From: Pontibacter burrus
GTDB taxonomy: Bacteria > Bacteroidota > Bacteroidia > Cytophagales > Hymenobacteraceae
Direction: 5' to 3'
Assembly: GCF_010686685.1 (NCBI RefSeq)
Contig: NZ_JAAGWD010000001.1
Location: forward strand, 558,001-622,000
DNA length: 64,000 nucleotides
The translations under genes were made by a program, and so were the position numbers. Below the pieces are notes generated by a model. That model saw nothing but the letters and a program-made list of their open reading frames with translations, had not been told where the DNA came from and searched no databases. Position 1 is the first letter of the stretch. Every line of letters starts with the position of its first letter. Shown in pieces: positions 34,357 to 43,354 of the stretch.

Positions 34357-35490
34357 TCACCTGACTTTTGCCTCGGCCAAAGGTACCCTGCTTGCTCTGA
34401 TCCGTGAAATGAGCAGGCGTCCCAGGGCAAGCCCATACCTTTCTATTGTTTTCTCTGAGATAACAGCCACAACCAAAGTGGCCAGTATAGTAGTGAGGTA
34501 ACATACCAGCAGTATCAGATGCGGGTTTAAGAAAGGAGCAAGCGTTTTGGCAAGTTCTTTAGAAAAATACCAGGCAAATACAAAATGAAACAAGTACATA
34601 GCGTAGGATAGCTGCCCGACCCGCTTTATTAATTGAACATTCAGAAACGCAAACTGCTTAACTACCTGTAATAGCACTATAAAAATCAGGCCGGCCACAA
34701 AAGGATTGATCGCAATGTTATCTTTGAACAGGAGTATACTCATGGCAAGTACAATTAAATAGCAGCTGGCAGGTCCTAAAAACGATACGGCAGGCAGAGT
34801 TACATTTTTATACTTTTGGGTAAAGCAATAATATGAAATGCCGAGCAGGAATACCGGCAACTGGTTAAATAGGTTAAAGTATAGGAAGGCATTCTCATTT
34901 AGCGTATAGTTGCTGGAGTACAGCAGCAGTTGTGTAATAAGCAAGCTGGCTACCAGCCCCAGCAACGGAAAGAGCAGAATGCCCATCCGGTTGCGAAGTT
35001 GCTGTTTGTAAAAGTAAAAGATAAACGGGAATAGGGCATAAAAGGCCATTTCAGTACCTATAGACCAGCCCCCCGGCACCACATTATTGTTGGCAGGCAT
35101 ATAAAAGCCATGAACAAAGAAAACGTTTGCCAGGATATTCTGCAGGTTAAAATATGAGGTATCAGCATCTATAGCAGTATGGTAGAGGCCATATAACCCA
35201 ATGCCCAGATAATAAAGCGGAGCAATCCTGAAAAAGCGCCTGATGTAGAAGAACAGCAGTTGATTATTCTCCTCCCCTCGTCTTGATGCAGATAGGCACA
35301 ATGTATAAGCCGAAAGTATAAAGAACAGCTGCACACCTAGTTTCCCTAAATCTGCCAGGCGGCTGCTGAGTTGTGGCAGGTTTTCTACTGACTGTGATGT
35401 ATGCACCAGCATCACCATTAGAATAGCGACTCCTCGTAAAGTGTCGATGTACTGGATTTTTTTAGTTTCCTGTTTCTGAAGTGTTTTCAT
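34357..35490 (-). CDS. Acyltransferase family 3 membrane protein (OafA/YrhL-like)
   Basis: 377 residues with about ten transmembrane helices. The N-terminal [19 protein letters not shown] carries the family R/G and catalytic His, and [18 protein letters not shown] the conserved F-x-L-S-x-Y segment. Members O-acetylate lipopolysaccharide, peptidoglycan or polysaccharides at the membrane. Target unknown. Composition is lower in GC than the mre operon nearby. Confidence 0.9.
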   Translation of the reverse strand: MKTLQKQETKKIQYIDTLRGVAILMVMLVHTSQSVENLPQLSSRLADLGKLGVQLFFILSAYTLCLSASRRGEENNQLLFFYIRRFFRIAPLYYLGIGLYGLYHTAIDADTSYFNLQNILANVFFVHGFYMPANNNVVPGGWSIGTEMAFYALFPFIFYFYKQQLRNRMGILLFPLLGLVASLLITQLLLYSSNYTLNENAFLYFNLFNQLPVFLLGISYYCFTQKYKNVTLPAVSFLGPASCYLIVLAMSILLFKDNIAINPFVAGLIFIVLLQVVKQFAFLNVQLIKRVGQLSYAMYLFHFVFAWYFSKELAKTLAPFLNPHLILLVCYLTTILATLVVAVISEKTIERYGLALGRLLISRIRASRVPLAEAKVR

Positions 35491-35921
35491 GGCACAGATT
35501 ATTATTTACAGCTGCACACATCAACTCATCGATGCCAAGTCTTCACAGACTACTTCACTTCATGTTGCAGCTTCAGGTTAGTATGTATTTTGTCAAAGTA
35601 TATATATTCATATTAAACAATTGACTTATACAATTATATCTATAAAAGGTTATATTTTAAATTGAATTTTCTCACATACCATGGCAGTGCAGTGGAATTG
35701 TAATCAGTTAACTATTAGCTGTTTATTGGCTGTCTCCATATTTGCTGTTTTATAAGATAGTAACTGCTTCTGTACTATAAAATATTTTTAAAGCAACTAA
35801 TTTAACTATAGTCGTAGAATCTAGAAGCTTGTCTGATGCCCTCTTGTGGCTGCCCGCTAATGCTTTGGCGAGTTTAATAAAGCAGAGTGCTTACCTATGT
35901 TCCTCCTTATAGTTTTTGTTT
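35491..35921. other. AT-rich intergenic gap
   Basis: About 430 bp between divergent genes. One CTATAG core near 35807. I see no gene, no clear promoter and no notable repeat. Confidence 0.5.
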
Positions 35922-36581
35922 ATGATATCCAGATATTTACTGCTGTTACTGCTGCTTACTGTCGGCTTCAGGGTTGCCGCGCAAAATATTTCCCTGTCAC
36001 AGCAATCAGTTACTTTTGGAGCAGGAATCTCGATGGCGCCTGAAGAACTAGCTGGCATTAAAAGCATGGATGGTAAAGGCTATGTAGAGCACGGACCTGT
36101 AGTGATGTTAAGTTATCTGGCAATGCTCCACAAATATGTCGGAATAGGTGCAACACTAGCTCACAGCCGCAATAACCTGAATGCCGATGCAGTGGCTGAC
36201 TCTTTTATTTCGGCTACAACTGTGCAAACAGAAACCTACACACTTACTTACTTGATGGGCGATGTATATGGTACACTTCCTGTAAATAAATGGCTGTTTT
36301 ACGCCAGAGGTAGCCTGGGAAGTATTCTGCCCGATCTGTGGACAATGGAGATCAGCAACGATGTTGGTAAAGGCACTGTACAGAGCGGGCAAAAGTTTGT
36401 TCCAGCCTACGCAGGTGCATTAGGCTTAAACTATAAATTGGGGAAAGTAAGTATCGGACTGGAGTCGTGTTTGCTTGCGTCCAGGCCTGAATTTGACCTG
36501 GAAATGAATCAGGTTATTACCTACCGCAAACAGTGGCTTTCGGCATTTAACCACACGATCCGTACAGGTTTCAGCTTCTGA
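35922..36581 (+). CDS. Secreted beta-barrel-like protein of unknown function
   Basis: 219 residues from the ATG at 35922; a TTG two codons earlier is less likely. A signal peptide (ISRYLLLLLLLTVGFRVAAQ) precedes a beta-rich region with alternating strands ending HTIRTGFSF, a typical C-terminal barrel strand. It resembles small outer-membrane-barrel proteins of Bacteroidota. Convergent with rodA. Confidence 0.7.
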   Translation: MISRYLLLLLLLTVGFRVAAQNISLSQQSVTFGAGISMAPEELAGIKSMDGKGYVEHGPVVMLSYLAMLHKYVGIGATLAHSRNNLNADAVADSFISATTVQTETYTLTYLMGDVYGTLPVNKWLFYARGSLGSILPDLWTMEISNDVGKGTVQSGQKFVPAYAGALGLNYKLGKVSIGLESCLLASRPEFDLEMNQVITYRKQWLSAFNHTIRTGFSF

Positions 36582-36591
36582 CTATAGTTTG

Positions 36592-37914
36592 TTACCTCGA
36601 AAGATCCTGTGCCCGGTTTGCATCTATAGCTAGGAGAATGTAGAGCAAAACAGTAAACGACCATAGCGACGAACCTCCGTAACTGAAGAACGGCAACGGA
36701 ATACCCACAACCGGTGCCAGGCCTATCGTCATTCCAATGTTTACCAGGAAGTGGAAGAAGATAATTGAAGCCACACAGTAGCCGTAAGTACGTGCAAAAA
36801 CAGACTTCTGGCGCTCTGCAATGTTTACAATACGGGTTAGCAGCAACAGAAAAAGCACAATTAAAATGGTACTGCCTACCCAGCCATGTTCTTCGCCAAT
36901 GGTACAGAAAATAAAGTCAGTGCTTTGCTCTGGCACGAAATCGAACTTGGTTTGCGTACCCTCTAGAAATCCTTTGCCTAACAAACCTCCCGAACCAATT
37001 GCTATTTTAGACTGTGTTACGTTCCAGCCATAGCCCAGCGGGTCGGCTTCAGGGCTGATAAGTGCCTTGATACGGTTCTGCTGGTGCGGCTGCAGTACGT
37101 CATTAATAAAGTAATCCACGCTAAAGATCATACCTATGATCAACACAAACAGCGCGATCATGGATTTAATACGGCGCATCAGGCGGTAATCCATCCAGAG
37201 CGCGCCACCCATCAGCACAGCTATGCCCAGTATAAGGTATAGTTTAGGAACAAGCAGGGTAAGGATAAAAATAGCAGCCGCTGACGCCCCTATGATGAGA
37301 ATAAGCGGCGACATACCCTCGCGGAAATAAGCAAGGATAAACGCTCCAAATACAAGCGCAGAGCCCGTCTCGTTCTGGAGAACTATAATGATAGGAGGCA
37401 GCAGGGTAATGAGTGCCAGAACCATCTGGTCTTTCATGTTCTGCTGGCGCAGGTTTACATTGCTCAGGAATTTAGAGGCTGCCAGTGCCGTGGCAAACTT
37501 AGCCAACTCTGCTGGCTGCAGGCGTACACCACCCCCCAATTCAAGCCACGATCGTGAACCAGCTACAGGATTTGCAACAGCCAGGGTAAAAAGGAGCAAT
37601 AGTATAATAGTGCCATAGATCGGATAAGCCAGATGTTCATAGATTTTATAGTCTACGGCCAGCATCATGGTTATCAGTATAACAGATGTGCCTATCCAAA
37701 GTAACTGCTTACCGGAGTTAATATCGAAGCTGAAAATGTTTACCACGTTATCCGGGCTGTACACTACAGCATAAATGTTCATCCAGCCCAGGCCCACCAG
37801 CAGGAAGTAAAGCAGCACCGTTACCCAATCCAGATTGCCCAGGATGTTACGCGAGGTGCGCCTGCTGCTACGGGTAGCAATTTTATACTTGGGTATAGTT
37901 TGTTCTACTGGCAT
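36592..37914 (-). CDS. rodA: Rod-shape SEDS glycosyltransferase RodA
   Basis: 440 residues with about ten membrane helices. SRSWLELGGGVRLQPAELAK and the C-terminal PVVGIPLPFFSYGGSSL are SEDS signatures, and a Glu-rich loop (EEHGWVG) is present. It polymerises peptidoglycan with PBP2 in the elongasome. Last gene of the mreB-mreC-mreD-mrdA-rodA operon; 4 bp separate it from mrdA. Confidence 0.95.
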   Translation of the reverse strand: MPVEQTIPKYKIATRSSRRTSRNILGNLDWVTVLLYFLLVGLGWMNIYAVVYSPDNVVNIFSFDINSGKQLLWIGTSVILITMMLAVDYKIYEHLAYPIYGTIILLLLFTLAVANPVAGSRSWLELGGGVRLQPAELAKFATALAASKFLSNVNLRQQNMKDQMVLALITLLPPIIIVLQNETGSALVFGAFILAYFREGMSPLILIIGASAAAIFILTLLVPKLYLILGIAVLMGGALWMDYRLMRRIKSMIALFVLIIGMIFSVDYFINDVLQPHQQNRIKALISPEADPLGYGWNVTQSKIAIGSGGLLGKGFLEGTQTKFDFVPEQSTDFIFCTIGEEHGWVGSTILIVLFLLLLTRIVNIAERQKSVFARTYGYCVASIIFFHFLVNIGMTIGLAPVVGIPLPFFSYGGSSLWSFTVLLYILLAIDANRAQDLSR

Positions 37915-37918
37915 TCGC

Positions 37919-39748
37919 TTACTTCGATCTTAAGTTCAGGTATTCGCGGCTAAGTACCCATTTCTCCTGATCTTTCATAGTTACTGTGTCAGTCAGGTAT
38001 TTTTCCATCATCAGGCCCGCAATCGGAGCTGCCGCCTGGCCGCCCCACTTCCCATGCTCCACGTAAACAGCAATAGCAATTTTAGGGTTCTCTTTAGGAG
38101 CAAAAGCTACAAACACGGCATGGTCTGCGCCTTGCGGGTTTTGGGCTGTACCGGTTTTACCACAAACGGATATGCCTAATTTAGTCAGATTAGCTCTACG
38201 GCCCGTACCAGCCCGTACAGCTTCTTCCATACCTGCTATAATCGGCTCATAATGTTCGGGGCTTACAGATGTGTAATGCTTTTCCTGATACTCTTTTAGC
38301 GGCATATTTTTATTGCCAACAGCCTTAACAAGGTGGGGTGTTACATAATAACCACGGTTTGCTATAATAGCCATCAGGTTTGCCATCTGCAACGGGGTTA
38401 CGCCCAGCTCACCCTGGCCTATACTCAGAGAGTAAATGGTCGAATACTTCCAGCGGTTTTTGCCATACACGCGGTCGTAAAGTTCTGGCGAGGCAATAAT
38501 GCCCTTTTTCTCACCTGGCAGGTCTATACCCAATTGCTTGCCAAACCCGAATGTAAGCGCATGGTCGCGCCATTCTTTCAGACCTATTGAAGTATCGGTA
38601 AAGGTGTTTTTAGACTTATTGCGGTTGATAAGTAACTTATATGCCTGGTAAAACCACGGGTTACAGGAGTGCTGTACCGCCCCTTGCAGATCGAGTGGCG
38701 ACGGATGCGCGTGGCAGTTTACAAGAGACCTGTTACAGGCAAACCGTGTGTTGGCAGTAATAACCCCTTCTTCGAGCGCGATAAGCCCCTGTACCACTTT
38801 AAAAATAGAGCCAGGCGGGTTTTGATCGGCCATGATAGGGCGATTGAACATTGTTTTGTCCGGGTCCTGCAGCAGTTGCATGTAATTTTTGCCATAGTCC
38901 TTGCCCGTAAACAGGTTCGGGTCATAGAAGGGAGCAGAAACATATGCCAGAATCTCACCGGTTTCAGGCTCTATGGCTACAATACTGCCTTTTGCGCCAT
39001 TCATTAAATACTCGCCGTATGCCTGCAGGTCCAGGTCTATAGTGCTGTACAGGTTTTGCCCGGCAACCGAAAGCGTATCGTAAGCACCGTCTTTAAATGG
39101 TCCTTTTTCAATGCCGCGCACGTTCACCATAATATGCTTCACGCCGCGTTGCCCCATCAGGTAATTTTCGTATTCCAATTCCAGCCCGCTTTTACCAATA
39201 TAGTCACCGGGGCGGTAACCTTGGTAAGTCGTATCTTCTAATTGTCTCGGGCTGATCTCGGCAATATAGCCCAGAGCATGCGACAGACTGGAGTGAGAAT
39301 AGCCACGCGCCGTACGGGCATTGATGTAGAAGCCCGGAAAGTCGATCAGGTAATCCTGGAAATGGGCAAAATCTTCGGTGGTAAGCCTCTGGTAAAAGAT
39401 AGAGGGTTTTACATAAGAGTAGGCTCTTGCTTTTTTAAGGCGCGCACGCACGTCCTCCAGCGGCAGGTTCAGGATGCTGCTTAAACGAAGCGTATCCAGT
39501 TGCTTTGTCTCCTTAGGTACCACCATCAGGTCGTACACCGGAGTGTTTTCTACCAGCAGCTTGCCGTTCCGGTCATAAATAAGACCACGGAACGGGTACT
39601 GAATTACAGTTTTAATAGCGTTTGTTTCAGCGGCCTGTTTGTAGCTGCTGTCTATTACCTGTATATAGAACAGGCGTAGGGCAAACACTACGCCTACCAT
39701 TATAAAAATGGCCTGTATTACGTATTTTCTGTTTTCTAAGTAATTCAT
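37919..39748 (-). CDS. mrdA: Penicillin-binding protein 2 (class B transpeptidase)
   Basis: 609 residues: N-terminal anchor (YVIQAIFIMVGVVFALRLFYI), PBP dimerisation region (RGLIYDRNGKLLVENTPVYD) and transpeptidase with NPPGSIFKVV (SxxK), QHSCNPWFY (SxN) and VCGKTGTAQNP (KTG). It cross-links peptidoglycan during elongation with RodA. 3 bp from mreD. Confidence 0.96.
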   Translation of the reverse strand: MNYLENRKYVIQAIFIMVGVVFALRLFYIQVIDSSYKQAAETNAIKTVIQYPFRGLIYDRNGKLLVENTPVYDLMVVPKETKQLDTLRLSSILNLPLEDVRARLKKARAYSYVKPSIFYQRLTTEDFAHFQDYLIDFPGFYINARTARGYSHSSLSHALGYIAEISPRQLEDTTYQGYRPGDYIGKSGLELEYENYLMGQRGVKHIMVNVRGIEKGPFKDGAYDTLSVAGQNLYSTIDLDLQAYGEYLMNGAKGSIVAIEPETGEILAYVSAPFYDPNLFTGKDYGKNYMQLLQDPDKTMFNRPIMADQNPPGSIFKVVQGLIALEEGVITANTRFACNRSLVNCHAHPSPLDLQGAVQHSCNPWFYQAYKLLINRNKSKNTFTDTSIGLKEWRDHALTFGFGKQLGIDLPGEKKGIIASPELYDRVYGKNRWKYSTIYSLSIGQGELGVTPLQMANLMAIIANRGYYVTPHLVKAVGNKNMPLKEYQEKHYTSVSPEHYEPIIAGMEEAVRAGTGRRANLTKLGISVCGKTGTAQNPQGADHAVFVAFAPKENPKIAIAVYVEHGKWGGQAAAPIAGLMMEKYLTDTVTMKDQEKWVLSREYLNLRSK

Positions 39749-39751
39749 GTA

Positions 39752-40270
39752 CTATCTCTTCGCTCTTTTTACAGAGAAGAAAAGTAATTGAAGTATCACG
39801 ACAACCACCCCGGTAAAAAGTGTGCTGAATAAGACCTTGATCAATGTAAACCAATCAAAACTGATGATCTCGAGTGAGAAAACAGCAGCGTGATGAACGG
39901 CAATAAGTATAGATGCATAGGCCAGAAACCAGCGCCACCCCATTACATGCAGGTTAGCAGAATCATTGGTATCGTAACCATCGCGGGGCGTGAGAAGGTT
40001 CAATATGTGCGGGCGTAAAAATGCTAATAGTACGCTCGCAGCAGCATGTATTCCCATGGTATCATAAAACACATCTACCGTGAAACCTGCCAGAAAGCCA
40101 AGAAACAACAGGAGTACCTTGTTTATATGGATAGGTAAAAACAGCAGGAAGGCTATATAAATAAAGCAAAAGCCTGTGCTGAACAGTACCAGGTTGTCCA
40201 GGAGGAGGATCTGCAGTGCCACAAACAGGATGAACTGCACGATATGTCGTATGCCAAAGGTGCTATTCAT
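39752..40270 (-). CDS. mreD: Rod-shape protein MreD
   Basis: 172 residues, five hydrophobic helices, in the conserved position between mreC and mrdA. LGFLAGFTVDVFYDTMGIHA is the most conserved MreD stretch. It overlaps mreC by 8 bp. Confidence 0.88.
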   Translation of the reverse strand: MNSTFGIRHIVQFILFVALQILLLDNLVLFSTGFCFIYIAFLLFLPIHINKVLLLFLGFLAGFTVDVFYDTMGIHAAASVLLAFLRPHILNLLTPRDGYDTNDSANLHVMGWRWFLAYASILIAVHHAAVFSLEIISFDWFTLIKVLFSTLFTGVVVVILQLLFFSVKRAKR

Positions 40271-41126
40271 TTGGAAGTATGCCTGCGTTTAGCTCCAGGC
40301 TATCGCGTTCTGCTTTTTGTTTGTTCTCTACCACGTATACATAAGTCAGCTGTGCAAAATCAACAGCCAGCTTTACTTTTACAGTATAAAAACTCTTGTC
40401 GGCTTCCCGGACAATTGAACTGATGGTACCAACTACAATTCCTTCCGGGAAAACGGTATTATAACCGCTGGTTACCACGGTGTCGCCTTTGCTCATCTGC
40501 ACATGCAACGGTATATAGTCCAGAATGGCAGTGCGGTAATCGCCACCCAGCCACTTAATGGTACCCATCGTGTTGTTCTTTTTAATTTTGGCCGAGATCA
40601 GCATCTGCGAATGCAGCAACGATGTAACCGTAGAATACTTAGCCGAAACCGTTTTAACCCGACCAACTACTCCGTTTGGCGCAATAACACCCATCCCCGG
40701 CTCTACACCGTCTTCTGTGCCAATAGAGAGCGTGAGATAGTTGTTGTTGCGGCGTACCGAGTTGTTGATCACACGGCCTGCATGCAGACTGAACGGATGT
40801 ACAGTTGCCGAGTCTGTTGCTACCAGCAGCGTAGTATCCATCTGACTGATGCTGTCTGTCAAATTAGCCTGCCTGTACTTTAACACTTCTTCGCGCAGCA
40901 AGGCATTTTCCTGTGCCAGTGTGCTGTTTACAGTTGCCAGGTTAAAATAGTCGGTAACGCCGCTCTGGAACTCGAGCACACGGCCTACATACCTGTTGGC
41001 AGAGTTAAAGAAGGCTGCTCCCTGATACGTGTTGTATTGCACGATCAGGTAAATGCACAGCGCTTCCAGCAGTACAAAAACCAGGAACGCACGGAACCGG
41101 TAAATAAACGCAAAAAGATTCCGCAT
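40263..41126 (-). CDS. mreC: Rod-shape protein MreC
   Basis: 287 residues: an N-terminal helix (FLVFVLLEALCIYLIVQYN), a coiled coil (LAQENALLREEVLKY) and beta domains with MGVIAPNGVVGRVKTVS, the core MreC signature. It links MreB inside to the synthases in the periplasm. 9 bp after mreB. Confidence 0.93.
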   Translation of the reverse strand: MRNLFAFIYRFRAFLVFVLLEALCIYLIVQYNTYQGAAFFNSANRYVGRVLEFQSGVTDYFNLATVNSTLAQENALLREEVLKYRQANLTDSISQMDTTLLVATDSATVHPFSLHAGRVINNSVRRNNNYLTLSIGTEDGVEPGMGVIAPNGVVGRVKTVSAKYSTVTSLLHSQMLISAKIKKNNTMGTIKWLGGDYRTAILDYIPLHVQMSKGDTVVTSGYNTVFPEGIVVGTISSIVREADKSFYTVKVKLAVDFAQLTYVYVVENKQKAERDSLELNAGILPNE

Positions 41127-41135
41127 GCAGCTTTG

Positions 41136-42161
41136 TTACGTCAGCAGGACGTTTTTGAAGCCTTCGATGTTTTTAATGGCAGCTCCTGTACCACGTACAA
41201 CCGCTCTTAACGGATCTTCAGCAATGTGTATAGGCAGCTTGGTTTTAGCAGCAAGTCGCTTATCGAAACCACGTAACAGCGCGCCACCACCTGTCAGGTG
41301 AATACCGTTATCGTAAATGTCAGCTGATAGTTCCGGCGGAGCGATCTCCAGTGCCTTCAGTACTGCTTCTTCTATCTTGGAAACTGATTTATCCAGTGCA
41401 ATGGCAATCTCCTGGTATGTTACCTTAATAACTTTAGGGATACCAGTCATCAGGTCGCGGCCACGAATCTCATAATCAGCAGGCGGATTCTCCAGTTCTG
41501 TCAGAGCGGCACCTACTTCAATCTTGATCTTCTCAGCCGAACGCTCACCTATCAGCAGGTTGTGCTGGCGGCGCATGTAATCCAGAATGTCTTTGGTAAA
41601 CACATCACCAGCCACGCGGATGGACTGATCGCAAACTATACCAGACAGGGCCACTACAGCAATTTCTGTGGTACCACCTCCGATATCCACGATCATAGAA
41701 CCGATCGGTTGCTCCACGTCAATGCCAATACCGATGGCAGCAGCCATTGGCTCCTGTATCATCCAAACTTCTTTAGCACCTGCGTGCTGCGCCGAGTCGC
41801 GTACGGCACGTTTCTCCACTTCAGTAATACCCGACGGAATACAAATTACCATGCGGTGCGAAGGTTGGAACAAACGACGGCCCGTATCGATCATGCGGAT
41901 CATGCCACGAATCATTTCTTCGGCAGCGTGGAAGTCGGCAATAACACCGTCTTTCAGCGGACGAATAGTCTTGATGTTTTCGTGGGTTTTTTCGTGCATT
42001 TGCATCGCTTGCCGGCCGATTGCCAGCACTTTACCAGTTGTCCTGTCCACTGCAATAATGGAAGGCTCATCTACCACAATCTTGTCGTTATGGATGATTA
42101 GGGTATTGGCTGTACCCAGGTCAATGGCTATATCGCTGGAGAAAAAATTAAAAAGTCCCAT
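41136..42161 (-). CDS. mreB: Actin-like cell-shape protein MreB
   Basis: 341 residues. DIAIDLGTANTLI (phosphate 1), MIVDIGGGTTEIAVVAL (phosphate 2) and the LTGGGALLRGFDKRL nucleotide motif are MreB hallmarks. It forms membrane-bound filaments that orient the elongasome. First gene of the operon; a -7 element lies about 40 bp upstream. No CTATAG core within the gene. Confidence 0.97.
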   Translation of the reverse strand: MGLFNFFSSDIAIDLGTANTLIIHNDKIVVDEPSIIAVDRTTGKVLAIGRQAMQMHEKTHENIKTIRPLKDGVIADFHAAEEMIRGMIRMIDTGRRLFQPSHRMVICIPSGITEVEKRAVRDSAQHAGAKEVWMIQEPMAAAIGIGIDVEQPIGSMIVDIGGGTTEIAVVALSGIVCDQSIRVAGDVFTKDILDYMRRQHNLLIGERSAEKIKIEVGAALTELENPPADYEIRGRDLMTGIPKVIKVTYQEIAIALDKSVSKIEEAVLKALEIAPPELSADIYDNGIHLTGGGALLRGFDKRLAAKTKLPIHIAEDPLRAVVRGTGAAIKNIEGFKNVLLT

Positions 42162-42201
42162 TCTGTATATGTGCGGGCGTGCGGTTGCCCTTGTTATATT
42201 T

Positions 42202-42209
42202 CAAATATA
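42202..42209 (-). promoter_or_regulatory. Candidate -7 element of the mre operon (TATATTTG)
   Basis: Minus-strand TATATTTG matches TAnnTTTG exactly, 40 bp before the mreB ATG. The nearest TTG is 27 bp upstream, longer than usual. Confidence 0.45.
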
Positions 42210-42416
42210 CTATAATTATTGGGTTAAAACCCGGCGCAAAATTAGTGATTTTAAACAGAATTTATAATGTGCGGTTGCAGTACTGCTTGCTTTTTACAAT
42301 TTAATTTAAAAGATGAGGCTCTGATGCTGTGTTTCAGAAGCATAACGGCAAGTTTAGGGGTAAATTGAAATTGTAAATAGAATTTTATTTTTAGTTTGAT
42401 TTATAGTTTAAACTTG

Positions 42417-43102
42417 TCATTTCGAGCTTTAGTGAGAAATTTATCGCAGCCTATAGTTTCTTCTTTGTCATCCTGAGCATTCTTGAGACGAGAGTCAAAA
42501 AGAGTCAGCGTAGCTGTGAAGGATCTTATATTTTCTATAGCTAACTATAGTTGCTACTTGCCACTTGCCACAAGCCGTTTCTTTCATAGTTACCCTTATC
42601 CTGGGAGCTTTACTCACCTATCGTTCCAATCAGGCATTGGTGCGCTCACGGCCGCGAGGCCCCGTCTTCGGGCATCGCGCTGCTGCCTTCTTGCTATCCT
42701 CGCTGCGTCGGATTGGCTGCGCCACCGCAACAAGTCAAAGGCGCTCAACCCAAAGACTGAGATCCTTCGATAGCTATAGTTTGTTTATAGCTTGATGAGC
42801 TATAGTTCTGTGGCTTTCTCGTGATTATAGTTCCGAGGGGCAGGCTGCGCCTGCCTGCTCGTGGTCTGTAACTATAGCACGATTGTATAAACTATAGCTG
42901 GCGGAAATTCCCCTCTTGGGAGGGGTAGGGGTGGGTTAATTACCAACTATAGAACTTTTGTCTAAACTATAGCGAAGGCAGAAAAGTCCCCCTTTGAAGG
43001 GGGTAGGGGGATGACTAACAGGAACTATAGAACTATAGTTGTCAACTATAACAAAAGCCCAAATCCTGAACATCCATTCATCCTGTAAATCCTGATTCAG
43101 AT
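42417..43102. repeat. Long intergenic repeat, copy 2
   Basis: Matches 936-1512 along its length with the same order of modules: TCATTTCGAG...AGTGAGAAAT, TGGGAGCTTTACT, the GC-rich block from about 42637 to 42745, GATCCTTCGATAGC, GGCAGGCTGCGCCTGCC near 42840-42857, the TTCCCCTC...GGGAGGGG hairpin near 42907-42928, a CCCCCTTTGAAGGGGG hairpin near 42987-43004 and CCTGTAAATCCTGATTCAG. About ten CTATAG cores lie in it. This copy also has an extra segment near 42470-42515 (GTCATCCTGAGC and following) not obvious in copy 1. A third short relative (TCCCTCTCCTG...GGAGAGGG) follows at 43207-43240. Confidence 0.8.
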
Positions 43103-43299
43103 AACCTTTCAGGCCAGTTGAGTTACAAATTCAACCCCATCGTTAGGTACGGGTTGCTGCAAACTTACGCTAGCAAAATATTTACTGCTGCAACTATAAA
43201 ACTATCGCTATAAACTCCCTCTCCTGTTCTTAGGAGAGGGTTGGGTGAGGTAATCTCCCTTAATCTGCAGTTCAGATGATTACTCACCAGGCCAACAAA

Positions 43300-43334
43300 A
43301 AATCCCCGGTCAGATTATAACCAGGGATTTGCTA
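43300..43334 (-). terminator. Terminator of purN-purH
   Basis: AAATCCCTGGT...ACCGGGGATTT on the minus strand, followed by TTTTTTG, 20 bp after the purH stop. Confidence 0.8.
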
Positions 43335-43354
43335 TTCTTAAACTATAATTCTGA

